This document shows positions 1 through 6,230 of a stretch of 10,144 bases of DNA, piece after piece. The stretch's first letter is position 1. The number at the start of each line of letters is the position of its first letter. The notes under the pieces were generated by a model that did no database searches, was not told the DNA's origin, and was given only the letters and a program-made list of their open reading frames with translations. Origin of the DNA: Chlamydiota bacterium (GTDB lineage Bacteria > Chlamydiota > Chlamydiia > Chlamydiales > Criblamydiaceae); contig JAJFMC010000309.1 in the NCBI GenBank assembly GCA_021772365.1, forward strand, positions 1-10,144, read 5' to 3'. Made by a program: the position numbers and the translations under genes.

Positions 1-25
1 TAGCTCCAGACCTGTTTGAGTATAA

Positions 26-61
26 AAAATACTGTATTTTCTGGCCGAATTCTGTTATAAT
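26..61 (+). promoter_or_regulatory. Promoter of the cysJ-like gene, extended -10, with an adjoining palindrome
   Basis: A perfect -10 hexamer TATAAT at 56-61 is preceded by TG one base upstream (TGTTATAAT, 53-61), an extended -10, which compensates for the absence of a good -35. It would start transcription near 68, giving a leader of about 25 bases before the ATG at 93. Just upstream, 26-40 forms a palindrome with 7-base arms around one central base (AAAATAC T GTATTTT), placed where the -35 should be; it could be an operator, but AT-rich palindromes of this size also occur by chance. No clear Shine-Dalgarno precedes the ATG. Confidence 0.5.
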
Positions 62-92
62 GTAATTTAATTAATCAAAAAAGTATTGCTAT

Positions 93-1244
93 ATGGCCGA
101 ATTTATAGAAGAATATACACGTTTAAGACCGTTTATTGCAAAAATTAAAAGTCGCCACGACCTCTGTCTCTCTTGTGAGGAGAAGAGTACACTGCATATC
201 GTATTGGACCTCAAGAACTCAAATATGGAATATAACGTAGGTGATTGCGTAGGTGTATACCCAGTAAATGATCCAACTCTCGTTGAGAAAACCCTGAAAG
301 TTCTGAAGGCAAATGAACAGGACAGAGTCGTCGATAAGAGATCAAAAGAAGAATTTCCACTGGGACATTTCTTGAAAATTAAAGCAAATGTTAGTGATAT
401 CAGCAGAAAACTCGTGCAAGAAATCAGCAACAAACAAAGCTGTCCTACAAAAAAAGGGCAACTTGAAGAATTATTGGGCAATAGCAATGCATTAAAACAA
501 TATCTTGAAGGCAGGCAGCTATGGGATGTTCTAATGGAGCATGATGAAGTGTCCTTTGAGCTGCAAGAAATTTGCGATCTCCTGATGCCTCTACTACCAC
601 GTTACTATTCCATTGCTTCCTCGCAAAAGAAACATCAAGATGAGATGCACCTGACTGTCAAACTTCTCAGCTATGACGCACATGGATACGAACGTAAAGG
701 TGTTTGCACACACTACCTGTGCAATCTGGCACCTAGAGAAGAACCGATCGTACCAATCTTCATCCAGCCGCATAAAGGATTTACTGTTCCTGAGAATCCA
801 GACACTCACATGATCATGGTCGGTCCCGGCACAGGTATTGCCCCTTTTCGCGCTTTCATGCAAGAGCGTATTGCACAAGGAGCGCAAGGCAAACATTGGT
901 TGTTTTTTGGCGAATGGCGTCGAGAAAAGAACTTCCTTTACGGTGACTATTGGCTAGAGCTGGAAAAACAGCAAAAACTCAAACTCAATGTTGCCTTTTC
1001 TCGTGACCAACAGCAGAAAAAGTATGTGCAGCATCTTTTGTTAGAACAAGGACGTGAGATCTACGATTGGCTCATGGACGGTAGCTATTTTTATGTTTGC
1101 GGCGACGCAAAAAATATGGCGAAAGATGTTGAACAAGCTCTTATAGAGATCGTTCGCGTGCATGGTAATATGAGTGAAGATGATGCCAAAGCTTACGTCA
1201 AAAAACTCCGCAAAGAAAAACGTTACCTCCGCGACGTCTACTGA
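93..1244 (+). CDS. cysJ: CysJ-type NADPH/FAD flavoprotein reductase without flavodoxin domain
   Basis: This 383-residue protein matches the reductase half of sulfite reductase alpha subunit (CysJ) and NADPH-cytochrome P450 reductase: it would pass electrons from NADPH through FAD to an acceptor in the cytoplasm. Visible motifs are the FAD-binding RYYS (170-173), the second FAD motif RKGVCTHYL (201-209), the NADPH-pyrophosphate motif GPGTGIAPFRAF (244-255), SRD (303-305) with YVQ (311-313), CGDAKNMAKDV (336-346) and a terminal Tyr (383) that would stack on FAD. E. coli CysJ is about 600 residues; the missing part is the N-terminal FMN flavodoxin domain. C. trachomatis carries a similar short version next to ispF and lacks the hemoprotein subunit CysI (from memory), so sulfite reduction is doubtful and the true acceptor is unknown. 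The stop overlaps the first base of a long inverted repeat. The family is sure; the symbol follows chlamydial annotation. Confidence 0.9.
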   Translation: MAEFIEEYTRLRPFIAKIKSRHDLCLSCEEKSTLHIVLDLKNSNMEYNVGDCVGVYPVNDPTLVEKTLKVLKANEQDRVVDKRSKEEFPLGHFLKIKANVSDISRKLVQEISNKQSCPTKKGQLEELLGNSNALKQYLEGRQLWDVLMEHDEVSFELQEICDLLMPLLPRYYSIASSQKKHQDEMHLTVKLLSYDAHGYERKGVCTHYLCNLAPREEPIVPIFIQPHKGFTVPENPDTHMIMVGPGTGIAPFRAFMQERIAQGAQGKHWLFFGEWRREKNFLYGDYWLELEKQQKLKLNVAFSRDQQQKKYVQHLLLEQGREIYDWLMDGSYFYVCGDAKNMAKDVEQALIEIVRVHGNMSEDDAKAYVKKLRKEKRYLRDVY

Positions 1245-1311
1245 TACAATGAAGTGGAACCTTGGGTTGGAAAAACTGTTTTTGCCACTCCAAGGTTCCA
1301 CTTCATTGTAT
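1244..1311. repeat. Perfect 22-bp inverted repeat (hairpin) between convergent genes; dispersed element
   Basis: Arms 1244-1265 and 1290-1311 are exact reverse complements (the left arm begins ATACAATGAAGTGG). The 24-base centre pairs partly as well (GG...AAAAA with TTTTT...CC), so nearly the whole 68 bases can fold as one cruciform or hairpin. It begins on the last base of the cysJ stop codon and ends 48 bases before the ispF stop, so it may terminate transcription from both sides. Twenty-eight bases of it recur at 9549-9576, which makes it a dispersed repeat rather than only a local terminator. No transposase or target duplication is visible. Confidence 0.85.
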
Positions 1312-1359
1312 TGAGTGAGATGTTCGAGTATGGCGTGGAACGGTGCAGAGGCTTCAGAA

Positions 1360-1842
1360 TTAGGGAGTTTCAAAGGTAATCACAACGATGCACTGAACGC
1401 CATCCCCACGACCAAATCCGGTTAGTTCTTCACCCGTCGTTGCTGTGATGCCCACCTGCGATGGCTCTATTCCAATAACACGTGCAGTACTTTGTCTCAT
1501 CTCTTCGAGGTGTGATTTAAACTTTGGGCGTTTTCCCTCAAGAGTCATGGCAATATGCTGAATGGTAGTATCGCCCAGAGTCTTCAATGCTTCCCCCAAG
1601 TACACTTCGCTATCTGTAATCCCTTCCTTTAAACATAACTCATCGGCTATCCCACCGAGAATAAGCGTTCCTGTTATAGAGGTGATGGCATTACAGATTG
1701 CATGGAAGACAATGTCGCCATCAGAATTGGCATCCCAACCGGGAACATCGTTAAACTCGACACCTGCAATGATACATGTTTTCGTAGAGTTTTCCTCTTC
1801 AAAACGGTGGCTGTCTTGACCGATCCCAATTTTTGTTCCCAT
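1360..1842 (-). CDS. ispF: 2-C-methyl-D-erythritol 2,4-cyclodiphosphate synthase
   Basis: IspF converts CDP-methylerythritol 2-phosphate to the cyclic diphosphate in the MEP route to isoprenoids (cytoplasmic, normally a homotrimer). From ATG 1842 the protein has 160 residues, the usual size. This start has AAAGGA seven bases upstream (1850-1855) and directly precedes the conserved GIGQDSHRF; the open frame extends 16 codons further upstream but that part is not conserved in character. Metal ligands D10 and H12 (DSH) and H47 are present, and the C-terminal TATTGEELTGFGRG segment (133-146) matches the family, with E138 kept. Three positions differ from E. coli: N39 for His34, N51 for Asp46, and GG (63-64) near Asp56. 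The C. trachomatis protein, as I recall it, has the same ANSDGD and HAICNA motifs, so these are lineage traits rather than decay. It converges on cysJ. Confidence 0.93.
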   Translation of the reverse strand: MGTKIGIGQDSHRFEEENSTKTCIIAGVEFNDVPGWDANSDGDIVFHAICNAITSITGTLILGGIADELCLKEGITDSEVYLGEALKTLGDTTIQHIAMTLEGKRPKFKSHLEEMRQSTARVIGIEPSQVGITATTGEELTGFGRGDGVQCIVVITFETP

Positions 1843-1888
1843 CTTGAGTTCCTTTCGTTTGCTAGTGATGAATATCATGTCACAATTC

Positions 1889-1916
1889 ATTATTTTCTTG
1901 AAGAAGGATCTTGCAA
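1889..1916 (-). promoter_or_regulatory. Probable ispF promoter (leftward)
   Basis: On the minus strand, TTGCAA (1916-1911) is followed after 16 bases by AATAAT (1894-1889; five of six match the -10 consensus). Transcription would start near 1882, about 40 bases before the ATG at 1842. The -35 is the same palindromic hexamer used rightward by murA. Confidence 0.45.
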
Positions 1917-1938
1917 TGATTGCTTCTGCAAGTATAAT
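1911..1938 (+). promoter_or_regulatory. Promoter of murA, sharing its -35 with ispF
   Basis: TTGCAA (1911-1916), a 16-base spacer and a perfect TATAAT (1933-1938) form a sigma70-type promoter. Its start would be near 1945, leaving a short leader that contains AGGAGG (1957-1962) six bases before the murA ATG. A 6-base inverted repeat, CTTGCA (1910-1915) and TGCAAG (1927-1932), brackets the spacer and could bind a regulator. Confidence 0.6.
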
Positions 1939-1968
1939 ACTCCTTGAGTATGTCTTAGGAGGATCGTC

Positions 1969-3369
1969 ATGGAAGCATTGAAAGTCGTTGGAGGAACACC
2001 TTTAAAAGGAGAAGTTAAAGTCGCAGGTGCAAAAAATGCGATGACCAAGCTACTTGTTGCTTCGTTGCTTTCCGACAAAAAATGCCGTTTCTATAACGTT
2101 CCTAATATCGGTGATGTTGAAATAACACTAGCACTATGCCAAGAGCTTGGCATGCAGGTCGCTTGGGACCGCGATGCCGGAATAATGGAAGTAGTCACTC
2201 GTGAGCTTAACACTTCATACATCCCACAACGTTTCTCAGGGGCAAACAGGATTCCAATCTTAATGATAGGTGCTCTCCTCGGTCGCACACATGAAGATAT
2301 TATCGTCCCCGTAGCTGGTGGCTGCCCTATCGGAAGGCGAACTGTCGACTTCCATATCGATGCCATGAGGCAGATGGGTGCAGATATTGAGTATCGAGAA
2401 ATGAAAAATCAAGGTGCCTATTTCGCACAGGCACACAACGGCCTTGTTGGCACACAGATAACATTACCATATCCATCCGTTGGAGCAACGGAGAATACGA
2501 TCCTCGCTTCCGTTACAGCACGAGGAATCACCGTCATCAAAAATGCAGCGATCGAACCGGAAGTTGTGGAGCTTATCCTTTTCTTACAAAAGCTTGGGGC
2601 GAATATCGTTCTTGACGTCGATAGAACGATACGTATCCAAGGAACGCGACATTTTCACGAAGTGGAACATACCATCATCCCCGATAGGATTGAAGTTGCA
2701 TCGTGGGGGATGGCTGCGATAACGACAAAAGGTTCTGTTTTTGTCAAAGATGCCCGACATATCGACATGATTACCTTTTTAAATAAGATTCGTGAAGTAG
2801 GTGGTGGTTATAGAATTAAAAATGAAGGGATCGAGTTCTACTATGATGGACCTTTACAAGGGGGCTTGCACCTTGAAACCGATGTACACCCAGGCTTTAT
2901 GACCGACTGGCAACAGCCATTTGTCGTCATGCTCACACAAGCGACAGGAACGTCTGTCGTTCATGAAACTGTGTATGAAAACCGCTTCGGATATACCGAG
3001 GTTATGAAAGAGATGGGAGCAGACATCACCTTGTTTAGGCAATGTTTGGGTGGAAAAAACTGTCGATTCGCATCTCAAAGCTTTTCTCATAGCCTTATCG
3101 TTCGAGGGCCAACAAAACTCGTAGCGAAAGATATCGCCATTCCTGACTTACGAGCCGGCTTTTCCTATTTAATGGCAGCAACAGTCGCTGATGGTGTGTC
3201 GACTATATCAGGCCTCCCATACCTTGACAGAGGCTACGAAGGTGTTGTTGAGAAAATCGTTAGTTTAGGAGCTAATGTGTCACGCTTTCAACTAAACGAT
3301 GATCCTGAAGATATGGTTCATCCGGTTAACTACAGAGAAATTCAGGAACTCACAAAACTTAAACATTAA
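1969..3369 (+). CDS. murA: UDP-N-acetylglucosamine 1-carboxyvinyltransferase (MurA)
   Basis: MurA transfers enolpyruvate from PEP to UDP-GlcNAc, the first committed step of peptidoglycan synthesis, in the cytoplasm. The start is well supported by AGGAGG six bases upstream. Catalytic features are K22-N23 (AGAKNA), the loop GGCPIGRRTVDFH with the nucleophile position Cys119 (codon TGC 2323-2325) and Arg124, the VHPGFMTDWQQ segment with the catalytic-type Asp, and LRAG near the C-terminus with the conserved Arg. At 466 residues it is longer than the roughly 420 of E. coli; it shares chlamydial segments such as LPYPSVGATENTILASV (in part), DVHPGF.TDWQQPF and IPDLRAGF with the C. trachomatis enzyme as I remember it. 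That enzyme has Asp at the Cys position and is intrinsically fosfomycin-resistant; this one keeps Cys. It is transcribed away from ispF and followed by a hairpin. Confidence 0.95.
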   Translation: MEALKVVGGTPLKGEVKVAGAKNAMTKLLVASLLSDKKCRFYNVPNIGDVEITLALCQELGMQVAWDRDAGIMEVVTRELNTSYIPQRFSGANRIPILMIGALLGRTHEDIIVPVAGGCPIGRRTVDFHIDAMRQMGADIEYREMKNQGAYFAQAHNGLVGTQITLPYPSVGATENTILASVTARGITVIKNAAIEPEVVELILFLQKLGANIVLDVDRTIRIQGTRHFHEVEHTIIPDRIEVASWGMAAITTKGSVFVKDARHIDMITFLNKIREVGGGYRIKNEGIEFYYDGPLQGGLHLETDVHPGFMTDWQQPFVVMLTQATGTSVVHETVYENRFGYTEVMKEMGADITLFRQCLGGKNCRFASQSFSHSLIVRGPTKLVAKDIAIPDLRAGFSYLMAATVADGVSTISGLPYLDRGYEGVVEKIVSLGANVSRFQLNDDPEDMVHPVNYREIQELTKLKH

Positions 3370-3372
3370 TAT

Positions 3373-3403
3373 TATACCCAAACAAGTTGAAGATTTGGGT
3401 ATA
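3373..3403 (+). terminator. Hairpin just after murA, possible terminator
   Basis: TATACCCAAA (3373-3382) and TTTGGGTATA (3394-3403) are perfect 10-base complements around an 11-base loop, starting four bases after the murA stop. No U-rich tail follows on the plus strand, so it is not a textbook intrinsic terminator; it may stabilise the 3' end or act with another factor. Confidence 0.5.
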
Positions 3404-3416
3404 CAATTCTCTCTAT

Positions 3417-3448
3417 AAAAAAACGTAAGGGGCTCTTATCGCTTACGT
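3417..3448 (-). terminator. Intrinsic terminator of the otubain-like gene (leftward)
   Basis: Read on the minus strand, ACGTAAG (3448-3442), a 12-base loop, CTTACGT (3429-3423) and then a T tract (3422-3417) make a standard rho-independent terminator. It begins about 40 bases after the stop of the leftward gene ending at 3490. Confidence 0.75.
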
Positions 3449-3489
3449 CCTATTATTTGTTCAGTGGATTATTGCTGTTAATGATATTT

Positions 3490-4638
3490 TTACTTCAGGA
3501 TGTCATAGTGACCTGGTCTAAATGCTGAGTGGATTGTTAATGAACTACCCTCTGAAGGATATACATCACTTAGGCCAGGAGTATCACTATGCAGTTGTAT
3601 GTTCGCACCTAAAGCTACAGCCGTCAAAGGGATGATAACTCCTTCAGCTTCTGAACCTTCAACAAGAACAAGATCACGTACAAATGAATCAACAGTTGCT
3701 CCATCCAATTGACACTCTAATGGCGCCCCATTCAACTCACCTGTTGTTAGGAACTCTTGGGCTATGAGAGCACGAAGTGTGAGGTTTAGTGCTCTATCGA
3801 TATTTGCATTGTCTCTCATACTTTCCATAAAATTAGGAATTGATTCACCTTCTTGGTTATTCCAGAGACCTGTGTTTTGATATTCTCGCAGCAACCTGAC
3901 AAGAGCGTCACGGTTTTCGTTACCGGACTTTCTTTCCGCGGCAGAGGCATACGGTAGGTCTCCGAAGTTGATGGCTTCAATTTTTCGAATAAAAGTATTC
4001 AGGTCTTCAGAATCTGGGCCTTGCTTGAGCAGGTGTTCTACGAACTGCACGTAGGCTGTCCTGTAAAAACAGTTACCGTCTCCCCTGCTAGCTCCCCACG
4101 TAGTAAACTTTCCCTCCAGGATTTCAGCCCAAGCCTTTATTCTGGGATTACTGAAGGTGTGTTTTAATTCATGAATATCTCTCTCTTGGTAGAAAGGTAT
4201 TGGTGGAGCCTCACTCTGTTTCGGTATTATAGGCGAAGAAGCGGCGGAAGATGATGAAGAACCTGATCCTCCAGATGATGATAGTGTCGTCGCTTGTTGG
4301 AAAAGGAAATCATTTTCTAGATTGAGTAGTTCTTGTCCAACATTATGTGGGTAAACTCTATCAAAGATTGCCTGTACTTCAGGGTTATATCCATCTGGTT
4401 TGAAGCCCTCATTTTCCATCAGCTGATTTTGGAAATTTTGTTGTATTTTCAGCAAGGCATCATGACGAAACTTCAAGTTTTGAATATCTTCTTCAGAAGT
4501 AAATGCAAGTTGTTGTGAGACCTCACCAATTCGCTGCATTATATCTGCATCTTCGTTTTGAATATATGTTAAAATTTCCGATGCTGTATTTGATGCCATT
4601 CCAGGTATAATACCTGTAAATTGTTGACTAGTTACCAT
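3490..4638 (-). CDS. Otubain-like OTU cysteine protease, probable deubiquitinating effector
   Basis: The protein has 382 residues. Its C-terminal two thirds match the otubain (peptidase C65) branch of the OTU superfamily, which cleaves ubiquitin from proteins. Visible are the catalytic motif GDGNCFYR with D187 and C190 (186-193), a helical middle containing IDRALNLTLRALIAQEF, an EGSEAEGVIIPLTAVALG stretch like the segment that precedes the final strands of human OTUB1, and the ending FRPGHYDILK with catalytic-type His377, nearly identical to the OTUB1 ending RPGHYDILYK. Residues 20-115 look helical or coiled-coil and would form an N-terminal extension, joined by a Ser/Gly-rich linker (about 119-135). 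There is no signal peptide, as expected for a type III secreted effector. The ATG at 4638 has GGGGAGGAAAG directly upstream. Bacteria lack ubiquitin, so action in the host cytoplasm is inferred; substrate and chain preference are unknown. Confidence 0.85.
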   Translation of the reverse strand: MVTSQQFTGIIPGMASNTASEILTYIQNEDADIMQRIGEVSQQLAFTSEEDIQNLKFRHDALLKIQQNFQNQLMENEGFKPDGYNPEVQAIFDRVYPHNVGQELLNLENDFLFQQATTLSSSGGSGSSSSSAASSPIIPKQSEAPPIPFYQERDIHELKHTFSNPRIKAWAEILEGKFTTWGASRGDGNCFYRTAYVQFVEHLLKQGPDSEDLNTFIRKIEAINFGDLPYASAAERKSGNENRDALVRLLREYQNTGLWNNQEGESIPNFMESMRDNANIDRALNLTLRALIAQEFLTTGELNGAPLECQLDGATVDSFVRDLVLVEGSEAEGVIIPLTAVALGANIQLHSDTPGLSDVYPSEGSSLTIHSAFRPGHYDILK

Positions 4639-4681
4639 CTTTCCTCCCCAGTATTTGATGGTTAATCTTCTTATATTACTA

Positions 4682-4687
4682 ATTATA
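4682..4687 (-). promoter_or_regulatory. -10 element upstream of the otubain-like gene
   Basis: A perfect minus-strand TATAAT lies in the AT-rich 163-base gap between the M20 gene and the protease gene. It would start transcription near 4675, about 37 bases before the ATG. No convincing -35 is seen at the right distance. I see nothing else definite in 4639-4801. Confidence 0.4.
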
Positions 4688-4801
4688 GTTTATGATTGTA
4701 GGTTTAATATTAAGTTTGCTTAATGTTGGTATTTCGATATGTGTATAAAATAGGAATGATGTATTTTAATTGAAGATTGTTTGAATCAAAAACATTGTGA
4801 A

Positions 4802-6013
4802 TTAGGATCGGGTGTTTTTGTTTTTATCAATTACAGAAACTTGTTTGACCCATTCTTTCATAACTTCATAGTAGCGAACTAAATCGTCGAGGTCGATCCA
4901 TTCGTCGGCGCTATGGATGTCTCCACCTTTAGGGGTGATCACAAGAACAGGAATACCCTTCTCTCCAAAGAATCGTGCATCGGAGGCTCCGTGGGACTTC
5001 ATCGCTTTGACATCGATGTTGAATTTGTCTTTCGCGATTTTTTTGAACAGTAAGAAGTCTGGATTATTGATGTCTACTTTGTGTGGCGAACCCTCTAAGC
5101 TCTCCATCAAGCTAACACCAGGATAGTGTTGTACGATATCGTTGATATCTTTGATAATTTTCGATGACGACATATAGGCAGGGAAGCGAATGTTAATATC
5201 AGACTCGGCATATTCGGGAATCACATTAGTAGCCTCTCCACCCTGGAAAACCGTTACGGATACTGTTGGGTACCAGTTGATGTCAGGTTGATTATTTTTG
5301 GGATACAAATTTTGAATTTGCGGCAGGATTTTCTGAAGTTTTTGGATCGCGTTATCTCCCTCCCATGGCCGCGAGGAATGTGCGCTACGGCCACGAGCAA
5401 CGAGTTTGATGAGTAGGACCCCTTTGGCCTCCTCCTCTATATGCCAGTCGAACCCTCCATCGGGATCGAGCGCAATTTTAGAGGAGTATCCCTGGTCGAG
5501 CAGGTATTTGACGCCATTTTTTCCACCGATTTCTTCATCGGATGTCAACATGATGCCAAAGTCGTAATTTGGTAAGGATTTGTTAAGTTCTTTCACTAAT
5601 AAGATGTAACTGGCGATGGCCATCTTCATGTCCATGGCACCTCTGCCATTCATTTCGTTATTTTCTACGGTAGGGATGAACAGGTCTTGTTGGCCAGGAA
5701 CGACATCCATGTGTGCGATGAGCCATAATTTTGGATTTTTTGTATTTTGAGTGGTGATGAGGAGGGAAGGGGATCCGTTACTTTCAAGCTGTTTGAAATG
5801 AACGGGATAATCTTTGAGCTCATGCTTCACCCATTCTAATGCAGTTTTGTTGGCCTTTTGATTAGAACTGACCGTCTCTAGCGTGACGAGGTGAGCGAGT
5901 AGGTCGGTGAGTTCATCACGTGTTTTTAAGGGGTAAGGTTCTGTCATCACAGCACTAAACAGACTACTATGGACGAGAATAACTGTTGCTAGTAAGCTTA
6001 AAAATAAATGCAT
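4802..6013 (-). CDS. Exported M20-family metallopeptidase (ArgE/DapE/CPG2 type)
   Basis: The 403-residue product has all the marks of a di-zinc M20 peptidase: H101-x-D103 (AHMDVVPG), bridging D128 (GRGAMDMK), general-base and ligand pair E160-E161 (TSDEEIGG), D183 (ALDPDGG), the lid/dimer-domain His212 (GRSAHSSRP), TNVIP (262-266), SHGASDARFF (340-349) and the last ligand His367 (GGDIHSADEW). Such enzymes hydrolyse amide bonds of short peptides or acylated amino acids; the exact substrate cannot be read from sequence. The N-terminus MHLFLSLLATVILVHSS followed by LFSA is a probable Sec signal peptide with cleavage near residue 21, which points to a periplasmic or secreted enzyme rather than cytoplasmic ArgE or DapE. 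The Shine-Dalgarno is weak (GGGATAG about seven bases upstream); an internal Met23 would drop the signal and has no better site. It lies upstream of the otubain-like gene on the same strand, but the gap and that gene's own -10 argue against an operon. Confidence 0.88.
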   Translation of the reverse strand: MHLFLSLLATVILVHSSLFSAVMTEPYPLKTRDELTDLLAHLVTLETVSSNQKANKTALEWVKHELKDYPVHFKQLESNGSPSLLITTQNTKNPKLWLIAHMDVVPGQQDLFIPTVENNEMNGRGAMDMKMAIASYILLVKELNKSLPNYDFGIMLTSDEEIGGKNGVKYLLDQGYSSKIALDPDGGFDWHIEEEAKGVLLIKLVARGRSAHSSRPWEGDNAIQKLQKILPQIQNLYPKNNQPDINWYPTVSVTVFQGGEATNVIPEYAESDINIRFPAYMSSSKIIKDINDIVQHYPGVSLMESLEGSPHKVDINNPDFLLFKKIAKDKFNIDVKAMKSHGASDARFFGEKGIPVLVITPKGGDIHSADEWIDLDDLVRYYEVMKEWVKQVSVIDKNKNTRS

Positions 6014-6060
6014 TGCTAACTATCCCAAATTGAGTACTTTCTTAGTTGAACATGTAACCC

Positions 6061-6106
6061 AATACAAGAAAAAAAACTACATCTTTAGTCAATGGGGTCT
6101 TGTATT
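6061..6106. repeat. Short inverted repeat in the divergent intergenic region
   Basis: AATACAAG (6061-6068) and CTTGTATT (6099-6106) are perfect 8-base inverted copies 30 bases apart, within the 217-base gap between the leftward M20 gene and rightward epmB. It lies 48 bases or more upstream of the M20 start, where an operator could sit; a TTGACT hexamer on the minus strand lies just inside it but lacks a good -10. The function is a guess. Confidence 0.3.
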
Positions 6107-6170
6107 TATGACCTAGCTTGAAGTGTATACCTGTTTATTTTCTCTACCCTGTAAAATTACTTAATCAACA

Positions 6171-6199
6171 TTGAATTTAACTCTATAAACAGTAATAAT
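6171..6199 (+). promoter_or_regulatory. Probable epmB promoter
   Basis: TTGAAT (6171-6176), a 17-base spacer and AATAAT (6194-6199; five of six match) form a plausible sigma70-type promoter. Transcription would begin near 6206, some 25 bases before the GTG start. Confidence 0.5.
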
Positions 6200-6219
6200 T
6201 TAACGATTAGATGAACGAA

Positions 6220-6227
6220 AGGTGATC
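6220..6227 (+). promoter_or_regulatory. Extended Shine-Dalgarno that sets the epmB start
   Basis: AGGTGATC is an eight-base exact complement of the usual 16S rRNA 3' end. It places the start at GTG 6231. A GTG at 6222 lies in the same frame but inside this site and has no ribosome-binding site of its own; the ATG at 6211 is in another frame and stops after four codons. Confidence 0.7.
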
Positions 6228-6230
6228 AAC

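Noticed and set aside
42..103. Direct repeat TGGCCGAATT at 42-51 and 94-103
   Set aside because: A ten-base repeat at short distance is expected about by chance somewhere in 10 kb; one copy is coding sequence of cysJ.
89..487. 132-codon antisense open frame with a hydrophobic look
   Set aside because: It is the complement of the FAD-domain coding region; the Ser/Leu/Phe-rich composition is what antisense of Lys/Glu-rich coding DNA gives.
1041..1373. 110-codon antisense open frame over the cysJ 3' end and the inverted repeat
   Set aside because: It lies opposite strongly conserved CysJ coding sequence and runs through the hairpin; it has no ribosome site or recognisable protein features.
2659..2668. 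GAAGTGGAAC within murA, resembling the dispersed repeat
   Set aside because: Only ten bases match, with no extension on either side, and they encode ordinary MurA sequence; a chance match.
6222..6230. GTG at 6222 as the epmB start
   Set aside because: It lies inside the Shine-Dalgarno that serves GTG 6231 and has no ribosome site of its own.
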